From NCBI RefSeq assembly GCF_027244095.1, contig NC_069662.1:56134001-56198000 (forward strand): 64,000 nt of DNA, read 5' to 3'. The first letter of the stretch is position 1. The number at the start of each line of letters is the position of its first letter. Shown here piece by piece: positions 53,799 to 64,000 of this stretch. The DNA is from Hemicordylus capensis (lineage: Eukaryota; Chordata; Lepidosauria; Squamata; Cordylidae). Position numbers and translations under genes: made by a program. Under the pieces are notes generated by a model that did not search any database, was not told where the DNA came from, and saw only the letters and a program-made list of their open reading frames with translations.

Positions 53799-56700
53799 TC
53801 ATAAGAACAGCCCTGCTGGATCAGGCCCAAGGCCCAACTAGTCCAGCATCGTGTTTCACACAGTGGCCCACCAGATGCCACTGGAAGCCTACAGGCAGGA
53901 GTTGAGGGCATGCCCTCTCTCCTGCTTTTACTCCTCTGCAACTGGTACTAAGAGGCATCCTGCCCTTGAGGCTGGAGGTGGCCTATAGCCCTCCAACTAG
54001 TAGCCATTGATAGACCTCTCCTCCATGAAGTTATCCAAACCCCTCTTAAAGCCATCCAGGTTGTTGTCTGTCACCACGTCTTGTGGCAGAGAATTCCACA
54101 AGCTGATTATGCGTTGTGTGAAAAAGTACCTCTGTTTGCTGGTCCTAAATTTCCTGGCAATCAATTTCATGGGATGGTCATGGGATGACCCCTGGTTCTA
54201 GTGTTATGTGAGAGGGAGAAGAATTTATCTCTATCCACTTTCTCCACACCACGCATGATTTTATAGACCTCTATCATGTCTCCCCACAGTCTTCTTTTTT
54301 CTAAACCGAATAGCCCCAGATATTGTAGCCTTGCCTCATAAAAGGTGCTCTAGGCCCCTGATAATCTTGGTTGCCCTCTTCCGCACCTTTTCCAGTTCTA
54401 CAATGTCCTTTTTTAGATGAGGTGACCAGAATTGTATGCAGTACTCCAGGTGTGGCTGCACCATAGTTTTGTATAAGGGCATTATAATATTAGCCGTTTT
54501 ATTTTCAATCCCCTTCCTAATGATCCCTAGCATGGAATTGGCCTTTTTCACAGCTGCCGCACATTGAGTCGACACTTTCAACGAGCTGTCCACCATGAAC
54601 CCAAGATCCCTTTCCTGGTCAGTCACCAACAGCTCAGATTCCATCAATGTATACTTGGTTGGGGTTCTTCGTCCCAGTGTGCATCACTTTACATTTGCCA
54701 ACATTGAAGCGCCTTTGCCATTTTGTTGCCCACTCCCCCAGTTTGGAGAGATCCTTTTGGAGCTCCTCACAATCCATTTTGGATTTCACTACCTGAAAGA
54801 GTTTGGTATCATCTGCAAATTTGGCCACCTCGCTGCTTACCCCTGCTTCTAGACCATTTATGATTAAATTAAAAAGTGCCGGTCCCAGTGCAGATCCCTG
54901 GGGGACCCCACTTCTTACTTCCCTGCATTGTGAAAACTCCATTTATACCTACCCTCTGTTTCCTGTCCTTCAACCAGTTAGCAGTCCACACATGTACTTG
55001 TCCCCTTATCCCATGACTGCTAAGTTTTCTCAGGCGTCTTTGATGAGGAACTTTGTCAAAAGCTTTTTGGAAGTCCAGGTATACTATGTCAACTGTATCA
55101 CCATTATCCACACACTTGTTGACACTCTCAAAGAACTTCAAAAGGTTTGTGAGGCCAAATTTACCCCTGTTCTTCTATGTGCTTTACAATTTTATTCTTG
55201 AGGATGCTTTCCATCAATTTTCCTGGAATGGATGTTAAGCTAACTGGCCTGTAATTTCCTGGATCGCCTCTGGATGCCTTTTTGAAAATCAGTATTACAT
55301 TTGCTACTTTCCACTACTTTCCAGTCCTCCAGTACAGAGCCTGATTACAGGGATAAGTTATATATTTTAGCAAGGAGGTCAGCAATTTCACATTTGAGTT
55401 CTTTGAGGACTCTAGTTTTCAGTTTCCCCAGACAGTTTAGAAGATCATATCGTGTTACTTCTATCTGACTCAGTTCTTTAGCCTCCATCCCCGAAAAGCC
55501 TGCTTCAGAAACAGGTATATGCTCAGTATCCTCTGCCGTGAAGATGGATGTAAAGAAGTCATTTAGCTTCTCTGCAACCTCTATATCCTCCTTAATAATC
55601 CCTTTTACTCCCTCATTGTCTAATGGTCCAACCACCTCCCTGGCAGGTTTCCTGCATCTGATGTATTTAAAGAAGTTTTTGTTATTCCGTTTGATGCTTT
55701 TAGCTAAATTTCTTCAAACTCTCTGTTCGCCTCCCTTATTGTCACCTTGCATTTCTTTTGCCAGTGTTTGTGTTCCTTTCTGTTCTCTTCATTTGGACTG
55801 GCCTTCCAATTTCAGAAGGAAGTCTTCTTCCCTTTTATGGCTTCCTTGACATTACCTGTTACCCATGCTGGCATCCTCCTGGACATAGTGGTACCTTTCC
55901 TCCTTTTGGGTATACAGTCTAACTGGGCTTGTAGTATTGTGGTTTTGAGTAAAATCCATGCATTCTGGAGCAAAGTGACTCTCCTGATTTTCCCTTTTCA
56001 GCTTTCTTTTCACCATACTACTCATTTTGGAGAAGTTTCCTCTTCTGAAATTCAAAGTGTCTGTTAGACTTCCTTGGTGATTCTCTCCCTGCATGTATGC
56101 TGAATTTGATCGCACTATGGTCACTGTTCCCTAAAGGGTCGATGACACTGACATCATGCAGCACGTCCTGGGTGCCACTCAGGATTAAGTCCAAGGTCAC
56201 CTTCTCTCCGGTTGGTTCCAAGACCAACTGTTCTAGGGCACAGTCATTCAGTGTATCTAGAAATCTGACCTCTTTATCATTACCTGACTGAATTTCCCCA
56301 ATCTGTGTGGGTAATTGAAGTCACCCATTATTACTGCCCTGCCTCTCCTTGACGCCTCCCTGATTTCCTGCTGCAACTCCCAGTCACTGTCAGTGTTTTG
56401 ATCCAGAGGGCGATAGCACATCCCCAGTAGAACATTTTCTTTCAAGCCTTGTATTGTCACCCACAGGGTTTTTGTGGAGGACTCTAGTCCTCCTAGGTTT
56501 TCTACCTTGTTAAGATTCTTTCCCTTATTTAACATACAGTGCTACTCCACCTCCAAGATGCCCCTCCCTGACCTTTCTATAGAGTTTATATCCAGAGATA
56601 ACAATGTCCCACTGGTTCTGCCTGAACATAGGAACATAGGAAACTGCCATATACTGAGTCAGACCATTGGTCTATCTAGCTCAGTATTGTCTTCTCAGAC

Positions 56701-57010
56701 TGGCAGTGGCTTCTCCAAGGCTGCAGGCAGGAATCTCTCAGCCCTATCTTGGAGAAGCCAGGGAGGGAACTTGAAACCTTCTGCTCTTCCCAGAGTGGCT
56801 CCATCCCCTGAGGGGAATATCTTACAGTGCTCACACATCAAGTCTCTCATTCATATGCAACCAGGGTGGACCCTGCTTAGCTAAGGGGACAAGTCATGCT
56901 TGCTACCACAAGACCGGCTCTCCTCATGTTTCTGTTATGCCCACTATATCTATTTCTGTGTTGGCAACTATTAGAAATAGAAATAGTTTCTAACTATTCC
57001 TGTGTTAGAA
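53799..57010 (-). mobile_element. CR1 LINE, long copy with SINE insertion
   Basis: Reading leftward from about 57010, the minus strand gives the endonuclease end (MGDFNYPHRLG near 56330), linker, then reverse transcriptase. RT text includes YLDFQKAFDKVPHQ (about 55070), SGVPQGSALGPALFNLIING (about 54890), FADDTKLF and LGFMVDSSLKVSTQ, ending with the CR1 3' UTR at about 53800. Frame breaks are present (at least between 54640, 54870 and 55140), so it is inactive. The 5' part is missing. The SINE at 56624-56927 interrupts the endonuclease region. Confidence 0.92.
56624..56927 (-). mobile_element. 5S-rRNA-derived SINE inside the CR1
   Basis: This well-preserved copy runs from the tail gaacataggaacataggaaa to the head agaccggctctcc. 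CR1-like text seems to resume with catgtttctgttatgcccac. Confidence 0.88.
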
Positions 57011-57784
57011 AAATTTGTTAGGATTCCCCCCCCCCCCCATCACAGACTGGTAGACTAGTGAATTTCCTGAGCCTTGCTAGGCAGGTTTGTGGCACACAAC
57101 ATTACAGTGTCGATGACTGCTCTGTTTTTTCAACCAGATTTTTTAAAACCGTTTGAGATACTTCCTTCGGGCCATTGGCTCATAGTGTTGGAATCCCTGG
57201 GCATTTCATAATAACCTCCTGCACAGGTGGTGGAGAATGAGTAGTTTCTCAATCCCAAGCATTAGGTTGTTTGTCACACTGGCTGACCTAACTAAAAAAA
57301 CCCCACCAGCCCTGAATGCAAAGCTATGAGCAACAGCAAGTTGGAAAGTTGATATCTGCTGCTGACTGCTGCTCCTGCTGTGAGCCATGGCAGTAGAGAG
57401 CAAAAATGAAGGTGTCTCTGCTAGCAAGAATTACTGGAAATGTTTCTTTTATTACCAGCTGCCTATTTATCAAGACTGTTGCTGCAGTCTGAAGAGAGCA
57501 GGTGCAGGGGAAATCATCTTTCCTTAGGAGTGGGTGGGCTTTTGAAGATGGAGAATGTTCCAGCTAAGCTGGAGAATAGCAGTTCCTTCTTGTAAATCTG
57601 AGAAGCATCCCTGACAAATGCTTGCTGAAGAAAACCACTGAGCAAACAGATGCCACCGTTTCTCTAGTCTAGAGCCTGCTCAAGTTCTGAGCTGCTTTTG
57701 CCATTCAAGAAGTTTTTCTTAAGTGTCTCTGCTTTTCTGGGTTAAAGGTTCAGCCTCTTAAATTTGGCATATTGTGTTTGTCCC
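57011..57784. other. Spacer, nothing recognised
   Basis: A C run lies at 57026-57038. No gene seen. Confidence 0.45.
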
Positions 57785-57960
57785 ATAGAGTTGTTTTACG
57801 GAACTATTATTATTAGACTGGTAGCAGCTCTCCAAGCTCTCAAGCAAAGACTTGGCTGCACAAGATCCTTCCCTTGGAGATGGAACCTGAGGCCTCATAC
57901 ACTCAAGGCATGTGCTCCGCCACTGAGCTGTGGACCCTCCAGCATCCCCCTGCACAATCT
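57785..57960 (-). mobile_element. tRNA-headed SINE with the 5S-SINE-type tail
   Basis: The minus strand carries cagctcagtggcggagcaca (box A-like) and gaggcctcaggttccatctc (box B-like). It then passes into cttggagagctgctaccagtc, the start of the tail also used by the 5S-headed SINEs, and ends in (ata)n. Confidence 0.7.
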
Positions 57961-59209
57961 TCAGAGAGGGGTTTTGGCCTTTTTAAAATAAATGGAAGCT
58001 GGTTCCAGAAGGACAGTGGACAGGGTCTTCCAATCTCTTTCTGTTTATGTAGAAGGAATGAGATCTGGGAGGGAGGGAACTAAGAGGTCCTTGCTCCCCA
58101 GCCAGCAGACTGGAAGGGTTCCTAAAATTCTTCATAAATCATCATGGATGAAGATGAATGTGCTGACTGAAGGGCATCACCTGTCACTATCCCAGGTAAA
58201 GGCCCTGAATGCAGGAACAGGCAGTGAGGAGAAAGCTTCTCATTCATGTTGTACAGAACAAAGTGTTCGTGTCTGAGAGATGAATGGCTTTTAAGTTTCC
58301 AGGTTCTGATGAGTCACCCTGTGACTTAGCTGTTGTTGCTTACAACCTTCTGTCTCAAGATAATGACCTGGCATCTGTCATCTGCTCACAGCTTCCCTTT
58401 TCTTAGAGCTGAAAAAGAGGAGATCCAAAGGAGGAGGAATATGACCACCTCTTCTGTTTCAAAGGACTACTTTCTGGAGAACACCAGTAGCTAGCAAGTA
58501 TCTGAGACCCAGTTTTAATATCTGTGCGACTGCCTTGCTGATAACATCAAGGTGAGTAGATGAAATTATGCTGCCGGAATCTGTCACTTTAGGCACATTT
58601 CTGCTTTCTGATCATGATGTTATTCCGATTGTCGTATTGTGGTGGTTGATCAAGGTTTGGGTCAAGTGAGTGTGCCCCACAATGTCCTTCCATTTTTAAC
58701 AGTATTTGTTATAAACATCCCAGGGAACTGAAGTAAGCATTCAGATTGCTTTGTTTCATGGTTTATAAAATGCTCAGGTTCCCACCATTCCCTTCTTCCT
58801 TTATCGTGTTTTCTTCTAGTGTTTGTTTGAAGAGAGGTTTTTGGGAACAGTGCCTTAGAACTGCTGCTCATTCTGGCACTCAGCCCAGTGTTTTGCGGAA
58901 GTCAAAACATTTCTTGTCTGCAGTAGCTCAGCCGTCTACCAGGAGAAGTACCATGACAATGGGAATTGATTCCCTGTTTCTTGGTGTCGGCAATCAAGGC
59001 TTAATCTGCAACCAACAAGCGGTTGTGGCAGAACCTACCGACAGTTCTTTTGCTTTGCTCTGTTGTTCTTGCTGAGTTTGTGTGTGTGTGCACGCACGCG
59101 TGTGTGTAAGTGTAAATATTGGTATCTGAGAGTGCCCCCATATTGTTCTGGACTTGGAGACAACAATATTTATTTTCAATCAAAGATCAGCTACAAAGTT
59201 TAAGAACAA
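57961..59209. other. Spacer, nothing recognised
   Basis: A short TG/CG repeat lies at 59077-59107. No exon family recognised in the frames of this stretch. Confidence 0.45.
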
Positions 59210-59435
59210 AAACTTTCAGAAACAACTGTATTGTGACTGAGTCATTTGTTGCCATATTTTCACTGCTTCCACACAAAACTTCACTACCGTACAAGTTATA
59301 AATGGTTTTGTATCAGAAAGAAGTAGCGTGATATAAAACCCATCCAGTTTACACAGATATTTCAACAATGTCAGATGGGAGACATACTTCATGCAAGAGT
59401 CCTTATAAAAGGGGCAATCCAACAAAACATGCTGT

Positions 59436-59745
59436 ATTATAGGGATGTGCATGAAACGCTTCATACACATCCAGGGGAGTGGCAAGCGGGGGCTTTAAAT
59501 GGAGGGAGGGAGGTCTTACCTGCCCTTCCAGCACTCCTTTGCCACTCCATCATGGTGCTGTTGCTTCCAAATGGCTGCACCGTCTCTGCAGATAAGCCAT
59601 GCCACACCACACCAGGAGATACCTGCATGGGAACAGGAAGTTCCTTGTTCCCAGCATCCCGCGAGTGTCACCATCACATAAGTTATGCTTGCTTGCTCAC
59701 CCCCAGCCGAAACGTTTCAGCCAGGGGGACTCAAATACCTACTGT
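59436..59745. mobile_element. DNA transposon fragment with tagggatgtgcatgaaac end
   Basis: The left end tagggatgtgcatgaaacg and inner cgaaacgtttc text relate it to 19840-20533 and 61667-63481. It interrupts the LINE 3' part. The right boundary is approximate. Confidence 0.55.
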
Positions 59746-60558
59746 TTCGTTTCAGTCTCCTCCAAACCCACAGAGACAAGTTTGCTCTGCTAGTGGCACT
59801 TTAGAATATCTACCCTGCAAAAATGCTAAAGGAGGGATGTTGTGTCTAGCCCTAGAGAACTCCTCTTTCAACTTGGGGAAATTGAGTGGTGTTAAAAAAT
59901 TTGCAGGTTCCCAGGCAAAATTTTCAGCCCAGACCTCCATATTCTGTTAACTTCATTTTTATATTCCATATCCTTCAGCCTCTGAAGAAATACTTGTTTG
60001 ACCTGATTGTATCCTAGAGAAGTAAGGAGCTCTATCAAAAGGACATGTGAAAGTAACTTCTTTGCAGTTTGACTTCCAATTGGACAATTGCTCATCTGAC
60101 AGGACTAGTGAAACTAATCCTGTTGAAAAAATGGAACCTTGAGCCTGTAGTTGATTATATACCTCCAAGCCCTCACCTCATTTTTGGGCATCCCAGTCTC
60201 TAATCTGAGTACTGAGTAGGGGCAGAAAGGATGGTCCTTAAGAATTTAATTAGAACTGTTGCTATGGCATCCTGATTAATATAGATTCCCACTTGTGCCC
60301 CATATAGAATTTGGGCCAGGGTTTTAGCCTCAACCAACTTTAAAGCTGCTGGAATTATTTCTCCTCCTTTTGTTGAACAATCCCTCTTAATGGTCATTGA
60401 AAATTTTAGTGCCATTTGCATAACATGCTCAGTATGGGACTTCCATATCCCCATAGAATGGAATACTACTCCCAGATATTTAAAATTAGGAGCCTGTTCA
60501 ATTCTGTTTCCCTCAACAATCAATTTTTGTGGTCTCACTCTTTTTCGCAAATACCATG

Positions 60559-61593
60559 TGTAGCGGATTTAGCCCAGCCTTTGTCTCAAAACAAGCCCAC
60601 GAGAGGGGAAGAAACATGCTGAATCACCCTCTCTCTTGCTTTCAGCTATAAAGGCTGTTCCTTTAAACTTAAACCGTTCCTTTAGTAGCTCAATCGCTGC
60701 CACTATGCCCACATTTTAACAGTTTAATCCTGCCCCCGATGGTGTGGGCAAAATTCCAGGGAACTCTCCTTTTTCTATTGGAAAAGTACACAGAAACCTC
60801 CACGTGCAAGCCTACACGTGATGAGAAAACCTGGTAGAGTAGCTGAGCAATCAAATTTGAGGCATGTATGCACCAGAGTAAAACCCCTTTTCCTGAGTTA
60901 AAAATCCACTCAGAGGCAGGTAAAATACAAAGAACAAAAAGAAAAAAACTTTATTCAAAATACTGGAGACTGCTTCAGTCTGAGTGTCTCTCAGCTTTTT
61001 GTACAGGTAAAAGAAACAGTCAGTAGTTGCAAGAATACATTAAAAAGCACCCTCAAACGATATTGGGGTGGCACACTTTAAAAATCGTGGTTACCCAGTT
61101 GCAAAGAACATAAATGTAAGAAGATACAAAAAACACCTTTGAGAGTCTTTTGCAACACCCTAGTTGGAAAGGGCGCTGGCTCCATTTTCCTTAGCTTAGT
61201 TACGTTACAGATAGACAAACTTAGAACAATAGCAAGGATGAGCAGAGCACACAAAAAGAAAGATAAGTTTCTGACACAGCTGACTAACAAATTGTTCTCT
61301 AGACTAAATCCCCTTTTGCTTGAAAACTCACCCTTCACCTGATGAGCTTCAAGTATCCTACAATCTTGTCTCCCAAGGATCTGCAGTCCTTTTCAGTAGC
61401 CAACTCCATGGCTATCCATCTTGTTGCAAGCCGAGCCTGGCCTCAACTGAGGACAAAGAAAACCTTCCCTTCCTGCTGCAAGGCCCTCTAGGTTCTGCCC
61501 ACCGTGTGCTGAGTGGCTGATCCCTAGCCTGTCAGTCAGGATGGAGTTCACTTTCGGTTCACTCTTTAGGGGAGGGGAGTGCTGATCACTACA
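60559..61593. mobile_element. Solo LTR of a retrovirus-like element (fossil)
   Basis: The sequence begins tgtagcgg and ends cactaca. The 5-bp repeat ccatg lies on both sides (60554-60558 and 61594-61598). The surrounding LINE reading continues across it. No internal coding part is present, as expected of a solo LTR left by recombination. The family was not named. Confidence 0.75.
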
Positions 61594-61666
61594 CCATGAT
61601 TTTTTATTTTTGGAAGTTGATAACCAACCTGTTCGCTTTAGAGTATTGGATTATAGATCTCACAGA

Positions 61667-63481
61667 TGAGGATGTGCCCAAAGTGTTTCGGTGCCTCTTT
61701 GGAGAGGCGCTGAAATGCTTCGGCTCCCTGGCGCTGAAACATTTTGGCATCGGGCACAGGGTTCTCTTAAGAGGAGGCAGACATGTCCTACCTGCCTGTC
61801 CTCAAAGCCCTAGCTGGCCCACCACAGTGCTATTGCAACAGAAAGACTTCCCCCTGTTTTATTTAATTTTTATATAAATTCAATAGTTTCTCATCTGAAT
61901 GACCTTGCTCTTCATCCCCCTAAACTTGCAAATAGGCATGTTTTGTTACTGCTTTATGCTGACGATATTGTCCTATTATCTCAAACCAAGATAGGGTTAA
62001 GCTGTGCCTTAACTTCCCTGAGTGTCTATTCTGTGAAGGAGGCCTTGGAGGTAAACTATACCAAGACTAAGGTGATGTTTTTTGCAAAACGCCCCCAAAC
62101 CCATAAATGGACATAATATTGAGCAGGTCAAGGTTTTCAAGTATTTAGGGGTTGTATTTCATTCCACTGGATGAAATCTCTTCAGGGGTTTTATTTCATT
62201 CCTCTGGATGAAATCTCACCTTAGCTTTGTTTTTCACAGTGCCCAACAGACGGCAAATGTGATTAAATCTTTTTACTTCTCGAGAGGTGCTCTTTTGACA
62301 GCCAGTGGCTGTCAAATTATTGAAGGCCAAAATATACCTTCAAATTCTTTATGGTGCACAAATTGGGCCTTTTAATAACTTTTCAATATTAGAAGCGGTT
62401 CAAACTAAATTCTTAAGGGCCATCCTTCAAGCCCCCAGAGGCACAGCTAATGTGGCTCTTCATAGAGAGGTTGGGGTTACCACCTTGAAAATGAAAATCT
62501 GGTTTTGTATAATCAAATTCTGGCTGCATTTGGTTTTCTTCCCAGTCAGTTTAGCGCCTTTAGTGTTAATTGACAGCTTTACATCTAAATTGGAAATAGC
62601 TCTGAAAACGAAATTGCATCAACTGGGCACGTCCCAAGAAAACCTCATAGGGAGGGATTTAGATCAGGTGATATGTTTTGTTAGGCAACGACTATTGGAC
62701 ATAGATCTGCAGGAGGAGTGTGCTTGACTACCAAGGGGAATCTATATAGGCTCTCAAAACTTCATCCACAAACTGGCTGAATATTTAGATCATATGTTTT
62801 TACCTAAGTTTAGGAGAGCATTGACCCTTGCTCGTTTGAATGCCCTTCCCTCTGCACTCCTAGACGGGAAATATAAATGAGTTCCATATGCATTGCGTCG
62901 TTGCCCTTGTGGCTCGGGGGATATAGAGTCAGTTGTTCATGTTATTCTGTATTGTTAGTTTTATAGGGGTGCTCGTATTAAGTTTATTGCTCCTCCCTGA
63001 AAGAATCATCCTGGCTATATGGATTGATTTTACTTGGATTTTTTGCTGTCAAATTTTAAATCTGTTACTTCTATAAATGTGTCCAAGTTTTGTTTTGTTG
63101 CATCCAGACTTCAAAGAGCTTGTATTAGCAATTTGAATATTTTGTAAATTATAAATATATTATTTTAAATGTTAAGTTGGTCTAAGGACCGTAATTAATT
63201 TACTTACTTACTTACAGAAAGACTTCTGTGCAAGCGGCAGCTTGTACCTCTTGCCCTTCTAAAATGCTGCGCAAAGGATGCCGGGGACATATCCCATCAC
63301 TGTGGCATTCTAGAGGTGCAAGCGGCAGAAGCTGCCACTTGCATGGAAGTCATTCTGTCTCAATAACACTGTGGCAGGCTGGCAGGTGCTTAGACAGGCT
63401 GGTAGGACCTGCCCACCTCTTTTTAAGGGAACGCCTCGCCACCCTTGGATGTGCACCAAAGCAGTTTGGCGCACATCCCTA
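61667..63481. mobile_element. DNA transposon (hAT-like) holding a LINE
   Basis: The ends tgaggatgtgcccaaag and tttggcgcacatcccta are inverted repeats. Flanks ctcacaga and ctgacagc may be a worn 8-bp duplication. The transposon is split by the LINE at 61851-63213. Confidence 0.65.
61851..63213 (+). mobile_element. LINE 3' half with 13-bp target duplication
   Basis: It is flanked by acagaaagacttc at 61838-61850 and 63214-63226. Decayed frames carry LLYADDIVLLSQ (about 61945), then QILYGAQIGPF, AVQTKFLRAILQAP and the C-terminal region. It ends in a (TTAC)n 3' tail. It is 5'-truncated just before the YADD motif and appears to be the same LINE family as the interrupted minus-strand copy around it. 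Confidence 0.88.
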
Positions 63482-64000
63482 CTGACAGCTCTTTTAAGAC
63501 CAATTGGAGTACGTCAAATGGCTGCAGCAGCATCTGCGTACAAAAATATGGGATATTAATCTCCACAATGTTAGGTGGATGAAAATCTGAGTAGTCTAAC
63601 CTTTTGGCCAAGTGAATGTAACAATTAAATAAAGAGGGCACCAAGATACAGCCCTGCTTAGGTGGTAATCATTTCCAAGAGCAACTCTTGCAGGTTGCAT
63701 CTCACCCTTAGGGAAGTGTTCGTATACAACCTTTGGATAAGGAAGGGTAAATGCCTGTCGATGGATGACTTAAGTTTTCCCCAAAGGATCGCTTTCAAAA
63801 TTGAACCGAAAGCAAATTTAAAATCAAACAAGGCCACATATAAAGCAGAGTTAGATTTACAAATATATTTATTCTGTGATGTAAAACTTGGATATGATCA
63901 ATGGTTGAGTGCCCAGATGTAAATACAGTGTGCTCTTCCCCAAATATACCTTCAAGTTACAACCAATCGTGGCGATTTTGATTTAGGTGCCTTGCGTATA

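Larger units (their letters stand above)
59210..64000 (-). mobile_element. Non-LTR retrotransposon (LINE), interrupted at least three times, running off the window
   Basis: Minus-strand pieces read in order from the right edge: RT middle (63482-64000, with FDFKFAF-like and KQGCI-like text), a short RT piece (about 61594-61666), the RT end (59900-60558, FKYLGVVFHSMGIWKSHTEH, LAQILYGAQVG, KFLRTILSAP), and the C-terminal Cys-containing part (59210-59435 and 59746-59940). The gaps are filled by later insertions at 59436-59745, 60559-61593 and 61667-63481. Clade not assigned. Confidence 0.75.

Noticed and set aside
54336-55141. Minus-strand frames as host genes
   Set aside because: They are pieces of CR1 reverse transcriptase.
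39371-64000. The next gene of the mammalian order (G6PC1)
   Set aside because: No frame encodes glucose-6-phosphatase segments, so that gene, if conserved in order, lies beyond the window.

Overview
The window is nuclear DNA of a squamate reptile. It holds introns, CR1 and L2 LINEs, three Sauria SINEs (a tRNA-headed family with a Bov-B-like tail, typical of lizards and snakes), many copies of a 5S-rRNA-headed SINE and many short hAT-type MITEs with 8-bp target duplications. The species cannot be named from this alone.

Two host loci are visible, both on the + strand, in the order known from mammals (PSME3, then AOC2/AOC3). Bases 584-4141 carry the last five coding exons of PSME3 (PA28-gamma/REG-gamma proteasome activator), followed by its 3' UTR. 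Bases 16810-39370 carry a copper amine oxidase locus of the AOC2/AOC3 (VAP-1) type. It has two long, intact first coding exons (16810-18379 and 29350-30910). Only one set of downstream exons is visible: exon 2 at 34013-34298, exon 3 at 36079-36208 and exon 4 at 39086-39370. Both first exons end in the same splice phase and carry the TPQ tyrosine and two of the three copper histidines. The third histidine lies in the single exon 4. The simplest reading is a locus with two alternative first exons spliced to common exons 2-4. The alternative is a second gene that has lost its tail. Enzymes of this family are membrane-anchored ectoenzymes that oxidise primary amines to aldehyde, H2O2 and ammonia.

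The space between PSME3 and the first AOC exon (5.6-16.8 kb), and between the two first exons (18.4-29.3 kb), is transposon-rich. It includes hAT elements with perfect 8-bp duplications at 14078-14766 and 21036-22017, an inverted pair of one MITE family (18.5 and 23.6 kb) and a 25-bp tandem repeat. AOC intron 2 contains two copies of a GC-rich multi-hairpin element, one starting about ten bases after the exon 2 donor.

From 39.4 to 64 kb I see no further host gene. This part holds a Penelope-like fragment with a hammerhead-like core, a 2.5-kb complex inverted/tandem repeat (45.5-48.1 kb), a CpG-rich patch (48.66-49.08 kb), an L2 LINE, a long CR1 with an inserted SINE, and at the right edge a LINE interrupted by a solo LTR, by a DNA transposon that itself holds another LINE, and by a second transposon copy.
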